From CAZJYI01 sp964550025 (lineage in GTDB: Bacteria > Verrucomicrobiota > Kiritimatiellia > UBA8416 > CAYOBW01), in assembly GCA_964550025.1 (NCBI GenBank), contig CAZJYI010000041.1, positions 1 through 64,000 on the forward strand: a DNA stretch of 64,000 bases. Reading direction: 5' to 3'. Below are positions 51,131 to 61,000 of the stretch, piece by piece. The number at the start of each line of letters is the position of its first letter. The first letter of the stretch is position 1. The position numbers and the translations under genes are program-made. The notes below the pieces were generated by a model, which was not told the origin of the DNA, did no database searches, and saw nothing but the letters and a program-made list of their open reading frames with translations.

Positions 51131-52596
51131 GCGCCCTTCCGGAGACGTTCATGAATCAGTCGCGCCATTTCATACCCGATCCCGGGGACCTGTGCAATCC
51201 GATCTTCATCGGCGCGCAGCAGGCGGCGAACGGATCCGAAGTGCTCCAGCAGGCGGCGTTTGCGTTTTGGACCGATGCCGGGAATGTCGTCGAGAACGGA
51301 TTCGCGCATGCGTTCCTGCCGCATTCGGCGGTGGTAGGTGATGGCAAAGCGGTGGGCTTCGTCGCGGATGCGCTGCAGGACTCTGAGGGCGGGCGACGTG
51401 CGCGGTAGCCGCAGGGGGCGTTCGACGTCCGGCCGGTGGATCTCCTCATAGCGTTTCGCCAGACCGGCGGCGGGCAGCGCAGGCAGTCCGGCCGCGTCCA
51501 GCTCGCGGCGCGCCGCCCGTAGCTGGGTGATGCCGCCGTCGACGACCACCAGGTCGGGGAGAGCCGTTTCGTCGCGCTTGGCCGGGTCGAACCGCCGGCG
51601 GATGACTTCGGCCATCATGCGCGGATCGTCGCTGCCCTGGACCGTCTTGATTCGAAAGCGCCGGTAACGGTTGCGCCGGGGCATTCCCTCCACGAAGCAG
51701 ACCATGCCGGCGACGGCGTAAGTCCCGGAGATGTTCGAGATGTCGTAGCACTCGATCGTCGACGGAACCGAGTCCAATTCCAGTGCGGTCTTGAGCTCGG
51801 CGATACCCGCCCTGGCCGCCTCGCGCCGCATCTCCGGCGTAGGCGCCATGCGCGCCTTCTGGCGCACGGTCGCCTGGAGAGAGAACAACGTGTCGCGCAG
51901 GGCTGCCGCCTTCTCGTAGTCGCACGCGGCGGACGCCTCCTGCATCGTCTCCCGTAGTTCCTTGAGGACCTCCGGGCGCTTGCCGTCGAGGAAGGCGCAT
52001 GTCTCGTCGAAGCGTTGGCGATAGCCCTCGGGATCGATCTTGCCGATGCAGGGCGCGGCACAGTACCGGATGATGTCGTTGAGACAGTGTTTGTAGGTTG
52101 CTTCGTCCGGGACGCGGGGCGTGCATTTGCGGAGTCCGAAGCGTTTCTCCACGAAGTCCAGCGTTGCGCGCGTGGCGGCCGAAGAGGCGTACGGGCCGAA
52201 GTAGACGCTTCCGTCGTCCCGGCGAATCCGGCACAGCTTGAAGAAGGGGTAAGGTTGAGCGGGATCGGCGGTGAGCAGCAGGAAACGCTTGTCGTCGCGA
52301 AAGCGAACATTGTAGCGAGGCTTGTACTCTTTGATCAGGCGGCCCTCCGTCAGGATCGCCTCGGCCTCGTTGCGCACGATTACCAGTTCGATGTCGGCCA
52401 CGCTTCGGACCATGCCGCGCAGCTTGGCCGTGCCCGACTTCAGCGTGGCATCGCGGAAGTAGGACTGGACGCGTTTGCGGAGCGAGGCGGCCTTGCCGAC
52501 GTAGATGATGCGGCCCCGCCCGTCCCGCATGAGGTAGCAACCCGGACGGTCAGGCAGCTCGCGGAGCTTCTGCTTGACCTTGTCGGGTAACTTCAT
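51127..52596 (-). CDS. uvrC: UvrC-like excinuclease subunit
   Basis: 489 aa. The N-terminal GIY-YIG nuclease (RPGCYLMRDGRGRIIYVGKA), the UVR region (EASAACDYEKAAALRDTLF), the RNase-H-like C-terminal nuclease (IECYDISNISGTYAVAGMV, LPDLVVVDGGITQLRAA) and a closing helix-hairpin-helix (DDIPGIGPKRKRRLLEHF, AQVPGIGYEMARLI) are all present. At 489 aa it is about 100 residues shorter than E. coli UvrC, mainly between the domains. UvrC makes both cuts in nucleotide excision repair; uvrA and uvrB are not in the window. It overlaps the GT9 gene downstream. Confidence 0.95.
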   Translation of the reverse strand: MKLPDKVKQKLRELPDRPGCYLMRDGRGRIIYVGKAASLRKRVQSYFRDATLKSGTAKLRGMVRSVADIELVIVRNEAEAILTEGRLIKEYKPRYNVRFRDDKRFLLLTADPAQPYPFFKLCRIRRDDGSVYFGPYASSAATRATLDFVEKRFGLRKCTPRVPDEATYKHCLNDIIRYCAAPCIGKIDPEGYRQRFDETCAFLDGKRPEVLKELRETMQEASAACDYEKAAALRDTLFSLQATVRQKARMAPTPEMRREAARAGIAELKTALELDSVPSTIECYDISNISGTYAVAGMVCFVEGMPRRNRYRRFRIKTVQGSDDPRMMAEVIRRRFDPAKRDETALPDLVVVDGGITQLRAARRELDAAGLPALPAAGLAKRYEEIHRPDVERPLRLPRTSPALRVLQRIRDEAHRFAITYHRRMRQERMRESVLDDIPGIGPKRKRRLLEHFGSVRRLLRADEDRIAQVPGIGYEMARLIHERLRKGA

Positions 52597-52604
52597 TTGC
52601 CGGC

Positions 52605-54077
52605 TCAGTTCAGCCGCAAGGTCACGTACCAGAGGTAGTCCGTGTTGCGGATCTTGAGCAGCACGACATCCTGCTTGGCGGCCTTGGCCATGGCTTCCTC
52701 GTACTCCTTGATGCTACGGACGGGACGCCGGTTGATCCCCATGATCAGGTAGCCGGCCTGTATGCCCTCCTGGTGGGCCGGCGTGCCGTGTTCGACGTTC
52801 GACACAATGACGCCTTCATCCACCTCGTATCCGAAGCGCCGCGCGAGCTCGCGCGTCAGTTCCTGCACGCTGACGCCGATCTTCTCGCTGAGCTCGGAAG
52901 CCACCACGGCGTCCTCGCGGTCGTCCGGATACACGCCGATGACGACGTTCAGCTTGCGCTTCTTGCCGTCGCGGAACACGGTCAGCGAGACCTTGGTCTC
53001 CGGGGGAAGAAAGGCGATGGTGTTACGGAAGCTGCTGTTGTTGGCGACGGGGCGCCCGTCGATGGCCAGGATGATGTCGCCCTCCAGCAACTTGGCCTTG
53101 TCGGCCGGGGACCCGTCGATGACGCCTGCCACCAGAACGCCCTCGGCCTTGTCGAGACCGAAGGACTTCGCCATGTCCTCGTCCATGTCCTGCCGGTTGT
53201 AGCTCACCCCCAGGTAGCCGCGGACGATTTTGCCGTCGTTCTTGATGAATTGGCTCTTGATGGCCTTCGCCATGTTGATCGGAATGGCAAAGCCGATTCC
53301 CGCGTAATTGCCGGTCTGACCTCCGATTGCGGTGTTGATGCCGATGACCTTGCCGTCGATGTCCAAGAGCGGGCCGCCCGAGTTGCCGGGGTTGATGGCC
53401 GCATCCGTCTGGATGAAATCCTCGTAGCCGGAGGAAATGACCCGCCCGTAGTGGTCCCTCTTGTCGGTCACGCCGATGTGCCTCCCCTTGGCGCTCACGA
53501 CGCCGACGGTCAGCGTCTCGCTCAGGCCGAAGGGGTTGCCGATGGCAATAACCCACTCGCCGGTCTCCAGGTTTCCGGAATCGCCCAGTTCCACGTACGG
53601 GAAGTCGTCGCCCTCGATCTTGACCACCGCCACTTCCGAGCGGGGGTCCGATCCGATCAGCTTCGCCTCGAGTTCGCGGCCGTCGCTTAGCTTGACGAGA
53701 ATCCGGTCCGTGTTCCCGACGACGTGGTTGTTGGTGAGGATGTATCCGTCCTTGCTGATGAGGAAGCCCGATCCCTGTGCCGTCTGGCGGTGGCGGCGAG
53801 GCGGCATACGCCCCCGGAAGAAGCGCTCCAGCAGACCGTCACCGTAGAAGCTGTAGGGGTCGTTGTAGTAGCCCGGTTGCTGGATGGTGACGATCTTCTC
53901 GATCTTGATGAAGACCACCGCGGGCATGGCCTTCTTCGCCACTGCCGTAAAGGCCTTGCCGGTGTTCTTCAGAATGCGGATATCGTCCTGTACCCCGTTC
54001 TCCTTGGCCGGGGCCAGGGCAGTGAGCAGCAACGCACACGCACAGGCGATTGCCGCGCTTCGGCTGTGTCTTCTCAT
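52605..54077 (-). CDS. htrA: HtrA/DegP-like periplasmic serine protease
   Basis: 490 aa from ATG 54077 with GGAGAAG upstream and a signal peptide (SAAIACACALLLTALAPA). The trypsin-like domain has NNHVVGNTDRILVKL (His118) and NPGNSGGPLLDIDG (Ser233). The catalytic Asp position (DPRSDIA in DegP) reads DPRSEVA, so Glu148 replaces Asp. A long Gln/Tyr/Gly-rich loop (QQPGYYNDPYSFYGD) is like the DegP LA loop. Two PDZ domains follow (~280-370 and ~395-485; GYLIMGINRRPVRSIKEYEEA). It would degrade or chaperone misfolded envelope proteins. uvrC lies 8 bases downstream on the same strand. Confidence 0.95.
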   Translation of the reverse strand: MRRHSRSAAIACACALLLTALAPAKENGVQDDIRILKNTGKAFTAVAKKAMPAVVFIKIEKIVTIQQPGYYNDPYSFYGDGLLERFFRGRMPPRRHRQTAQGSGFLISKDGYILTNNHVVGNTDRILVKLSDGRELEAKLIGSDPRSEVAVVKIEGDDFPYVELGDSGNLETGEWVIAIGNPFGLSETLTVGVVSAKGRHIGVTDKRDHYGRVISSGYEDFIQTDAAINPGNSGGPLLDIDGKVIGINTAIGGQTGNYAGIGFAIPINMAKAIKSQFIKNDGKIVRGYLGVSYNRQDMDEDMAKSFGLDKAEGVLVAGVIDGSPADKAKLLEGDIILAIDGRPVANNSSFRNTIAFLPPETKVSLTVFRDGKKRKLNVVIGVYPDDREDAVVASELSEKIGVSVQELTRELARRFGYEVDEGVIVSNVEHGTPAHQEGIQAGYLIMGINRRPVRSIKEYEEAMAKAAKQDVVLLKIRNTDYLWYVTLRLN

Positions 54078-54470
54078 TATCTTCTCCGTTTGTGTCGTTT
54101 CGAACAGGCGCTCTTCTTCCGTCTCAGTTCCCATCCTACGCTTCGAGTCCCGCACCGTTCAACAAAAAGCAAACGCGGGCAGGGGGATATCGTCACGAAT
54201 CGAGAGGCTGTGCCGTAGCCGAGGAGATTCCACCACGGAGGCTCGGACGTACGGAGCGAGAAGAGGAGGGCCGGCCGGTGATCGGTAGTGCTCGCGGCCC
54301 ACCTTCCCCCGTCGTAATCCCACTCCCCTCCCTCACCAATCGCCCCAAGGACCGCGCCGCGACGATTGGTGCGTGGGAGAGTGCGATTACGATCGGTGAC
54401 GGATCACGCGCCATCCGTGGGCCTTCTCTTTCCGTGCTCTTCCGTGTGTTCCGTGGTACGTTCCCCTCGC
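54078..54470. other. Intergenic region holding hairpin element copy C
   Basis: Lies between the DUF1015 gene end and the htrA start. It contains copy C of the 100-bp hairpin (54307-54399), followed by a CCGTGGGCC...TTCCGTGTGTTCCGTGG phrase that resembles the one after copy B. No gene is supported. Confidence 0.55.
54307..54399. repeat. 100-bp long-hairpin element, copy C
   Basis: CGTAATCCCACTC...GAGTGCGATTACG outer arms (12 of 13 matched) and CACCAATCG/CGATTGGTG inner arms (perfect 9 bp). The same architecture as copies A and B. Confidence 0.75.
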
Positions 54471-55691
54471 TCATTCCAGCTCGTGCACCACCAGGCCGGA
54501 CAGCAGCTTGGGCTCGAACCACGTGCTCTTGGGTGGCATGATCTCGTTCGAATCGGACACGTCCATGATCTGCTTGACGGAGACGGGGTACACCGAGAAG
54601 GCGACCTTGTCGCGCCCGGAATCGACGCGCGCCTCGAGTTCCTGCGTTCCACGGATTCCGCCGATGAAGGCGATTCGCTCGTTCGTGCGCGGGTCCTGGA
54701 TGCCGAGGACGGGCTCGAGCAGGCGGTCTTGCAGAACGCTCACGTCCAGGGCCGCAACGGGGTCGGCGTCGGCGGGCACGTCCCAGGAAAGCCCGTACCA
54801 TCTTCCGCCGAGATACATGGAGGCCCGCCTGGCTTCGGGTGGCTCGGGGTGCGCGTCATCAGAAACAGCGAAACGTTCGCGAACAGCGGTGAGCAAGGCC
54901 TCTTCCGACAGACCGTTCAGGTCGCAGACGGCGCGGTTATACGGCAAGACCCGGAGCTGACTCGCGGGAAACAGTACGGCCAGGAACCAGTTGTACTCTT
55001 CGTCGCCGGTGTGATTCGGATTCGCCGAGGCGCGCCGGGCGGCCACCGTGGCCGCGGCGGCCGCGCGGTGGTGCCCGTCGGCGATGTAGACCTTCTCCAG
55101 GCCGGCCAGCGCCCGCGCGAGGTCCCCTTCGCCGGGGACGCGCCAGATGGTGTGCCGCACGCCTCCGTGGGCCGTCACGTCATAGAGCGGGACCGTGCTC
55201 TCGACCTCGGCCACGAGCGTGTCGATGGCTTCGCGGTCCGCGTAGGTCAGAAACACCGGGCCGGCGTTGGCATTCAGGGAATTGATGTGCTGCCTGCGGT
55301 CTTCTTCCTTGTCGGGGCGCGTCTTCTCGTGGCGAACGATGACGTTCTGGTCGTAGTCCGCGGTGTGGCAACAGGCGACGATGCCGACCTGCCGGTGCCC
55401 GCCGACGGTTTGCCGGTAGACGTAGAGACAGGGCAACGCTTCGCGGATGAACAGCCCTTCGGCCTTGAACGCGGCGAAGTTCGTCGTTCCCTGCGCGTAC
55501 ACTTCGTCGGAATGCACGTCCGTTCCGGGCGGTAGGTCCACCTCGGGTCGGATAATGCGCACAAAGCTCTTCATGTTCCCGTGGGCAAGCGCACGCGCCT
55601 CGGCGTCATCCATCGTGTCGTACGGGGGAGACGCCAGCAGATGGGCAAACTCCGCCGGCGGTCTGAGGGCGGCAAAAGGCTTGATACGCAC
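54471..55691 (-). CDS. DUF1015 family protein
   Basis: 406 aa from GTG 55691, supported by GGAGG six bases upstream; an ATG 18 codons further up lacks a ribosome site. The DUF1015 family is recognised by RIKPFAALRPP at the N-terminus, ASPPYDTM, YVYRQT, VYIADGHHRAAAA and FVGG/GIRGTQELEARV-like regions. The function is unknown; family members occur near serine/phosphonate metabolism genes, which are not seen here. It is divergent from the HAD hydrolase gene. Confidence 0.9.
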   Translation of the reverse strand: MRIKPFAALRPPAEFAHLLASPPYDTMDDAEARALAHGNMKSFVRIIRPEVDLPPGTDVHSDEVYAQGTTNFAAFKAEGLFIREALPCLYVYRQTVGGHRQVGIVACCHTADYDQNVIVRHEKTRPDKEEDRRQHINSLNANAGPVFLTYADREAIDTLVAEVESTVPLYDVTAHGGVRHTIWRVPGEGDLARALAGLEKVYIADGHHRAAAAATVAARRASANPNHTGDEEYNWFLAVLFPASQLRVLPYNRAVCDLNGLSEEALLTAVRERFAVSDDAHPEPPEARRASMYLGGRWYGLSWDVPADADPVAALDVSVLQDRLLEPVLGIQDPRTNERIAFIGGIRGTQELEARVDSGRDKVAFSVYPVSVKQIMDVSDSNEIMPPKSTWFEPKLLSGLVVHELE

Positions 55692-56044
55692 GACTGTCCT
55701 CCGTGAACGGTGGTGAAAAGGTGAAAAGGCGGCATTCAACACCAACCGCCGTAACCTGTCAATTCACTGGCGCATTGTCAACGGTTGACCAACAGCCTGC
55801 AATGACGGCATGCTCTTTGTCTCTCACTCGGTCGGGGTGGCGGAGGCGCCCGGGATGCCGCTACGGCGCAGAGCGTCGCCCTGGAGCGCGGCGGGCATGC
55901 CACGTCGTAGCCGCCACGGGCGGAGAAGACAGGCCTCCGCCGCATCCCGTGGCCGTTGCGGGTGGGAGGCCGGCGGGGCCGCCGGCCCTCCAGGGAATTG
56001 GTAATAGCTCGTCTTCTGTGCGATGGAGGAAACAGGAAGTGAAC
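55692..56044. other. Intergenic region with GC-rich palindromes
   Basis: Between the divergent DUF1015 and HAD genes. It contains an imperfect palindrome around 55853-55915 (GCCGCTACGGCG versus CGTCGTAGCCGC) and a tight hairpin at 55968-55987 (9-bp arms, 2-base loop). I see no coding support. Confidence 0.5.
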
Positions 56045-56956
56045 ATGCCCGAGACATTCAGCCGCGATGACCTTGCCGCTCTTGCCCCGCAGCACGAAAC
56101 GTTCGTCGGCGTGGACTCCGACGGGTGCGTGTTCGATACGATGGAGGTGAAACAGAAGCAGTGCTTCCATCCCGCCATTGTCGCACACTGGGAGCTCGAG
56201 GCCATTGAGCTCTACGTGCGCCAGTGCGCCGAGTTCGTGAATCTGTACTCCCGGTGGCGCGGACAGAACCGTTTCACGGCGCTGGTACAGATGTTCGAGC
56301 TGCTGGCCCAGCGTCCCGAGGTCCTGGCGTCAGGCATCGCACTGCCCGGTCTTGGTTCCCTGAAGGAACTGATCGCGTCCGGCGTTCCCCTGGGCAACCC
56401 TGCATTGGAAGAAGCTGCCGCTGAGAGCGGCGACGCGGAGCTGGCGTCGTTCCTGCGCTGGAGCCTGGACGTCAATGCCATCGTTGCCGAACGTGTGCGC
56501 TCCGTTCCGCCTTTTCCGTGGGCACGCAAGGCGCTGGACATGATGCAGCAGAACTCCGACGTCGTCTGCGTGTCGCAGACGCCGAACGAGGCCCTGGTGC
56601 GCGAGTGGGAAGCGAACGGACTGACGGGGTCGGTGCGCGCGATCGCGGGCCAGGAGCTGGGCACCAAGACCGAGCACCTCGCGCTGGCGACGCGCGACCG
56701 CTATGCCGCCGCCCGCGTCCTCATGATCGGCGACGCCTTCGGCGACCTGGCGGCCGCGCACGACAACGGCGCCCTGTTCTACCCGATCCTCCCCGGCCGG
56801 GAAGACGCGTCGTGGGAACGCTTCTGCAGCGAGGCATACCCCCGGTTCCTCGACGGCGACTACGCCGGTTCCTTCGAAACCGACTGCATTGCCGAGTTCA
56901 AATCCCTCCTCCCCACCACCCCGCCGTGGGTGGAGCGGCCGGGCACGGTGAGCTGA
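56045..56956 (+). CDS. HAD-superfamily hydrolase
   Basis: 303 aa from ATG 56045, with GGAAG upstream; the frame extends 114 codons further up without motifs. Motif I is VGVDSDGCVFDTMEVKQ; DSDG replaces the usual DxDGTL pattern but keeps the nucleophile Asp and the second Asp. Motif II is near VCVSQTPNEALVREWEANG, the Lys of motif III near ELGTKTEHL, and motif IV is MIGDAFGDLAAAHDNGALF. It is a phosphatase-like HAD of the beta-phosphoglucomutase or sugar-phosphatase kind, but the substrate is not evident. Confidence 0.85.
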   Translation: MPETFSRDDLAALAPQHETFVGVDSDGCVFDTMEVKQKQCFHPAIVAHWELEAIELYVRQCAEFVNLYSRWRGQNRFTALVQMFELLAQRPEVLASGIALPGLGSLKELIASGVPLGNPALEEAAAESGDAELASFLRWSLDVNAIVAERVRSVPPFPWARKALDMMQQNSDVVCVSQTPNEALVREWEANGLTGSVRAIAGQELGTKTEHLALATRDRYAAARVLMIGDAFGDLAAAHDNGALFYPILPGREDASWERFCSEAYPRFLDGDYAGSFETDCIAEFKSLLPTTPPWVERPGTVS

Positions 56957-57073
56957 ACAGCGTTGAAAAATGCCGCCCCCCGGTCGATGCGCAGCGATAA
57001 GCAGGGTCTGTCCCCGCCAAGCGGTGCCGATTTCCGCGACGCCGGGCTTGCATGTCCGTTTGTCTGATGATAT

Positions 57074-57089
57074 CTTACATCTGTGTAAG
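57074..57089. promoter_or_regulatory. Inverted repeat upstream of vapBC, likely autoregulatory operator
   Basis: CTTACA/TGTAAG with a 4-base spacer, nested in a weaker outer dyad (TGATG / CATCA), 24 bases before the vapB start. AbrB-type antitoxins commonly bind palindromes in their own promoter. Confidence 0.5.
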
Positions 57090-57112
57090 GCCATCATGAA
57101 AGGAATCCTGTA

Positions 57113-57358
57113 ATGGAAGCTACGCTTACATCAAAGGGGCAGTTGACCGTACCCAAACCAATTCGCGACAAATTGCGGTTGCACGCGGGAGACCGGCTCG
57201 ACTTCTTTCTCAGGGAGGACGGGCACGTGGAAATGGTGGCGAAGAAGAGCTCGCTGCGAGATCTGAAAGTGTTGGTTCCGCCGCCGGTCAAGGGCGTGAC
57301 GTTGCGGGATATGGACCGGGCCATAGCGGAAGGGGCGAGCGAAGATGGTGGGGCTTGA
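57113..57358 (+). CDS. vapB: VapB-type AbrB/MazE-fold antitoxin
   Basis: 81 aa starting MEATLTSKGQLTVPKPIRDKL, the SpoVT/AbrB DNA-binding signature, then HAGDRLDFFLREDGHVEM. The remaining ~40 residues (SLRDLKVLVPPPVKGVTLRD) should bind and neutralise the PIN toxin. It overlaps vapC by 14 bases and lies downstream of a palindrome that may be its own operator. Confidence 0.9.
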   Translation: MEATLTSKGQLTVPKPIRDKLRLHAGDRLDFFLREDGHVEMVAKKSSLRDLKVLVPPPVKGVTLRDMDRAIAEGASEDGGA

Positions 57359-57755
57359 TACGAACCTGCTGGTTCGCTATATCACTCAGGATGGCGACGA
57401 AGCCCCCGCCGTGACGCAGCATCTGGAACGCGAGTGTACGGCCGATCGCCCCGGTTTCATCTGTCTCGTTGTCCTTTGTGAGCTCGTCTGGGTGTTGCGT
57501 CGCGCGTACAAGTACGACCGCGAATCGATCGCAGCCATTATGGAGCGTGTCCTCGTGACGGCCGAGTTCGAGGTCGAACGTTCTGCCTTGGCCTGGCGTG
57601 CACTGAGAGCGTATCGAGGGGGTAAGGCCGACTTCTCCGACTACCTGATCGGCTCTATCGCATGGGAACACGAGGCCGCTCCTGTGCACACGCTGGACCG
57701 TAAGGCCGCTGGTAGTCCCGATTTCCAGTTGGTCGAGACCGAACAAGCGCTCTGA
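57345..57755 (+). CDS. vapC: VapC PIN-domain toxin
   Basis: 136 aa with the PIN nuclease acidic set: MVGLDTNLLVRY (first Asp), LCELVWVLRRAY (Glu), DFSDYLIGSIA (Asp) and VHTLDRKAAG (final Asp). VapC toxins cleave tRNA or rRNA when released from VapB. The coding region overlaps its antitoxin by 14 bases, and the 3' end runs up to a tandem palindromic repeat. Confidence 0.9.
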   Translation: MVGLDTNLLVRYITQDGDEAPAVTQHLERECTADRPGFICLVVLCELVWVLRRAYKYDRESIAAIMERVLVTAEFEVERSALAWRALRAYRGGKADFSDYLIGSIAWEHEAAPVHTLDRKAAGSPDFQLVETEQAL

Positions 57756-57809
57756 ACGGACGGACGTTCCCGCTTCCTCGGCGGCAGCAGCTCCGGCCCT
57801 CCGCACAGC

Positions 57810-58009
57810 AGCGGAACGCGCCGAGCGTTCCGATCTCCGGGGGCGGAAGACTTGGCATCTTCCGCTCTTCCCTCTGCATACGGCCATCTGTAGCGGAACG
57901 CGTCAAGCGTTCCGATCTCCGGGGACGGAAGACTTGGCGTCTTCCGCTACTTCCCTCTGCATACGGCCGTCTGTAGCGGAACGCACCAAGCGTTCCGATC
58001 TCCGGGGGA
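57810..58009. repeat. 82-83-bp tandem repeat, about 2.4 copies, of paired palindromes
   Basis: Copies start at 57810, 57892 and 57975, the last partial. Each has GGAACGC...GCGTTCC and GGAAGAC...GTCTTCC hairpins with loops around CCGAG, TCAAG, ACCAAG and TTGGC. It lies between the convergent vapC and metalloprotease-like genes; the same palindromes occur singly at 11184 and 20758. Confidence 0.8.
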
Positions 58010-58013
58010 CAGG

Positions 58014-61000
58014 CTACCAGTCCCCGCCTTCCTGCAGGATCGCCCGGTAGTAGATCGTGGGGGGATCCCCGGGCTGGGAAGCAGGGTTGATGATGTGCGA
58101 CCAGTTCATTGTTCCGTCGACGCCGGGCACGTTCGCGCCGCCGGGCGCCGGCATCCAGAACCCCTCGATGAGGTTGGTGCAGTACTCGATCGCATAGTCC
58201 GAGTCGCCGCTCGTGCCGGACAGCGTGAGTCGATTGGCCTGGTTCATGCCGTCCGGAACGCGAGCCGCAATGCTGTCAATGGACAGAATGCCGACACTGA
58301 TGACACGTGCGTCGGTCACCGTTCCGACCTCGTTGGATGCCGTCACCTGGATGACTTTCTGTCCGCCGGAGTCCCATCCCATGTCCAGCATGTCCTGCAT
58401 GGCGCTGTGCGTATGCTGGCATGGCGCCAGGTCCGTGGCCGTGCAGCGGTACGTGATAGGGGTGATCACGTCGTCGCCTGTCACCGTGGCGCGGTAGAGG
58501 TAGCTGCCGCCCTTGGTCACGAAAGTGGGGCCGCTGATTGTGACGCCCGCAAGAGCCCCCATGCGCCAATGGATGCGGTTGTGGGTGTCGCCGTCGAACA
58601 TCTCTCCCCCGAACATGCCGGTGGCGTTCACGAATACAAGCTCGCCCTGGTCTACGGTTTTTAGCACGTTGTACGACCGTCCCGGGGTCGTGGTTGGGAA
58701 CCTGGCGCTCACGATTCGGTGTCGTTCGGCGTTGTCCACCCGCAGGAGGCAACCGCCGCTTTCGCCGTAGCCGAACGTGCAACGGGTGAACGGGTACTTC
58801 GGATCGATCCGGGCGAGTGAGGTGACATAGACGCCCCTGGCAGACACGTACTCGAAGACCGTGTGCTCGGCGCCGATCTGGGCGTTCTTGTCGAGGTACA
58901 CGTCAAAGAACCCGGACCGCCCGGAGCGCGTGAGCCTGGAGTTGCTGCCCACGCTGCCCAGGAACTCGACGGCCCCATCCGGCCCGACGTACAGTCGCTG
59001 GCCAACGCCTATCTCGACCGTCGAGCCATTGTTCGCCCGCAGAATTCCCCCCTCGTCCACCGTCAGGTCCCCCAGGCACTCCAGTGTATGCCCCCGGACA
59101 TCGAGAATTCCGGAATCCACCAGGGCTTCCCCGGCCAGGTGGACATCCGAGCCCAGTTGTACGGGCAGCGGCACCCTCGGCCGTCCGGACCAGGGCTTGT
59201 TCACGACGAGATTCACGAAACCTCCGGCCGCCGGCACGTGCGTGAGAGTCTGCTTGAGGCGCGTGCCCTGGAAGTACACCGTGCTCCCCGCGCTCTGGTC
59301 GTCCCAACTGCCTCCGGCCCCGATCGTCAGGTCCCCCTCGAAGTAGTGCGTCAGGTTGGAGTGGTCCTGGTAGAACGACCAGGACCCGTTGGAAACCACG
59401 CAATCGCCCTTCACCAGAACACCGTCCTCGCAGGCGACACTGCCGAAGCTCTTGTCGACGAGCACGTCAAAGAACTCCTCCTGCGCTGCGCCGGTCCTGA
59501 CGTGCTGATTTCCGGTGCCGTCGAAGATGATCCGCGAGGACGTACCGGGGGTGAACCCGTTCGTCGGGCTGTAGCCCGAGTTCTCGTTCATCCAGTCGTC
59601 CTCCACGTAGATGTTCACGCCGGCGGCGTCGGCGTTGAGACCGGCCCCTTCGTCTATGCGCACGTCGTAGCGCACGTCCAGCGCGGAGCCCGAGTTCATC
59701 TTCAGCATGCCGTCGCGGACCTCGAGCCACCACCCGACGCGGGCGGTCTTGCCCGCCGCGAGCTCCAGCGCCTCGGGCGACGTGCTGGTCTTCTCGACCG
59801 TCAGGTAGTGGAACGACTCGTCGGTCAGGATGTCGGCATCCGCGGCGCCAACGAACGTGACCCTGTCCGTGCCCTCCACGAAGCCCGCGTTACCCACGCC
59901 GTTGCTCCAACTCCCGCCGACGTCGATGTCCATGCCGTTGGCGGCCAGCGCGCCGCTCTGGATGATCACGTCGCCGTTGACAACCAGCGTGTCCGTGTAG
60001 TTGGTGCCCAGCGTGATGGGCGCCGTGCTTCGGATTATCAGGTCGTTGAGGAAATCTCCGACATTGGGCTTGAGTTCCACGGATCCGGGGTTTCCCGCGA
60101 ACTCGAGGCTTCCGTCGTGACACGCGATGTTCCCGCCCATGTTGTTGAGGAACCCCTCGATCACCACCGGGTACGGCGAGTTGGACTCGAATCTCCCCTG
60201 CCAGATGTAGACGTTATCGAGGCGGAGGGCATCGACGCTGTAGCGGCTCACATACACACTGCCGCCGCCCGATTTGTTGCAGACCACGCGGAATAGTCCG
60301 CAGCCGGACTCGTAGCTTCGGATCAGGCTCGTGCCGGAGCCGTCGAATTGCACGTAACCCGAGCTGGGCTGGATGTTCGCCCCTTCTTGGAAGAACCAGT
60401 TGCCGCCCACGTGAATCCGCGCCGAACCGATCTGCCGAAGCGTCGAGCCCGCCTCCCACGATACGTCGTCCGCGATGTAGGTATGAGTAAGTGTTCTGTT
60501 CATGGCGAAGCTGCCGTGACAGACCAGATCGTCGTTGATGTGCAGTTCCTGGTTCTCGAGGGTCAGCGTGGCGCCGCGCTCGATCGTCATGTCCCGACAG
60601 TAGGCCGTCGCGTTCTCGATTACCGGGCTGTGCGGCGTGCCCGGCGGGATCACCACGTTGACCGTTGCGCTGGGCACGCGGTTGTCGTTCCAATTGCCGG
60701 CCGTATGCCAGTCGGTCGAGACATCGCCTTCCCATAGCCCCGCCTGCAGCGGATCGATGACGATGTCGAAGTTGGCCGCGCTCTCGTCATTCGCCCAGAC
60801 GCACAGGCCGTACTCGTCGTTGAGGTCGACCGTGGCCGTGAAGGACTCGTTCTCTGCCGCCCCGCCGGCGGTTGAGCGGGCGAGGTAGGACTCGCGGTTC
60901 TTGACATAGACGCCGCGCCCCGAGCCGAACAGCCCAATGTCGAGGTCCGCCGTGCCCGAGTTGAGCCGCAGCTCGATGTTGTAGCTGCCCGGTGTTAGCG

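Noticed and set aside
57810..58009. CRISPR array
   Set aside because: The repeat unit is 82-83 bp with internal palindromes and no separate spacers, and there is no cas gene nearby.
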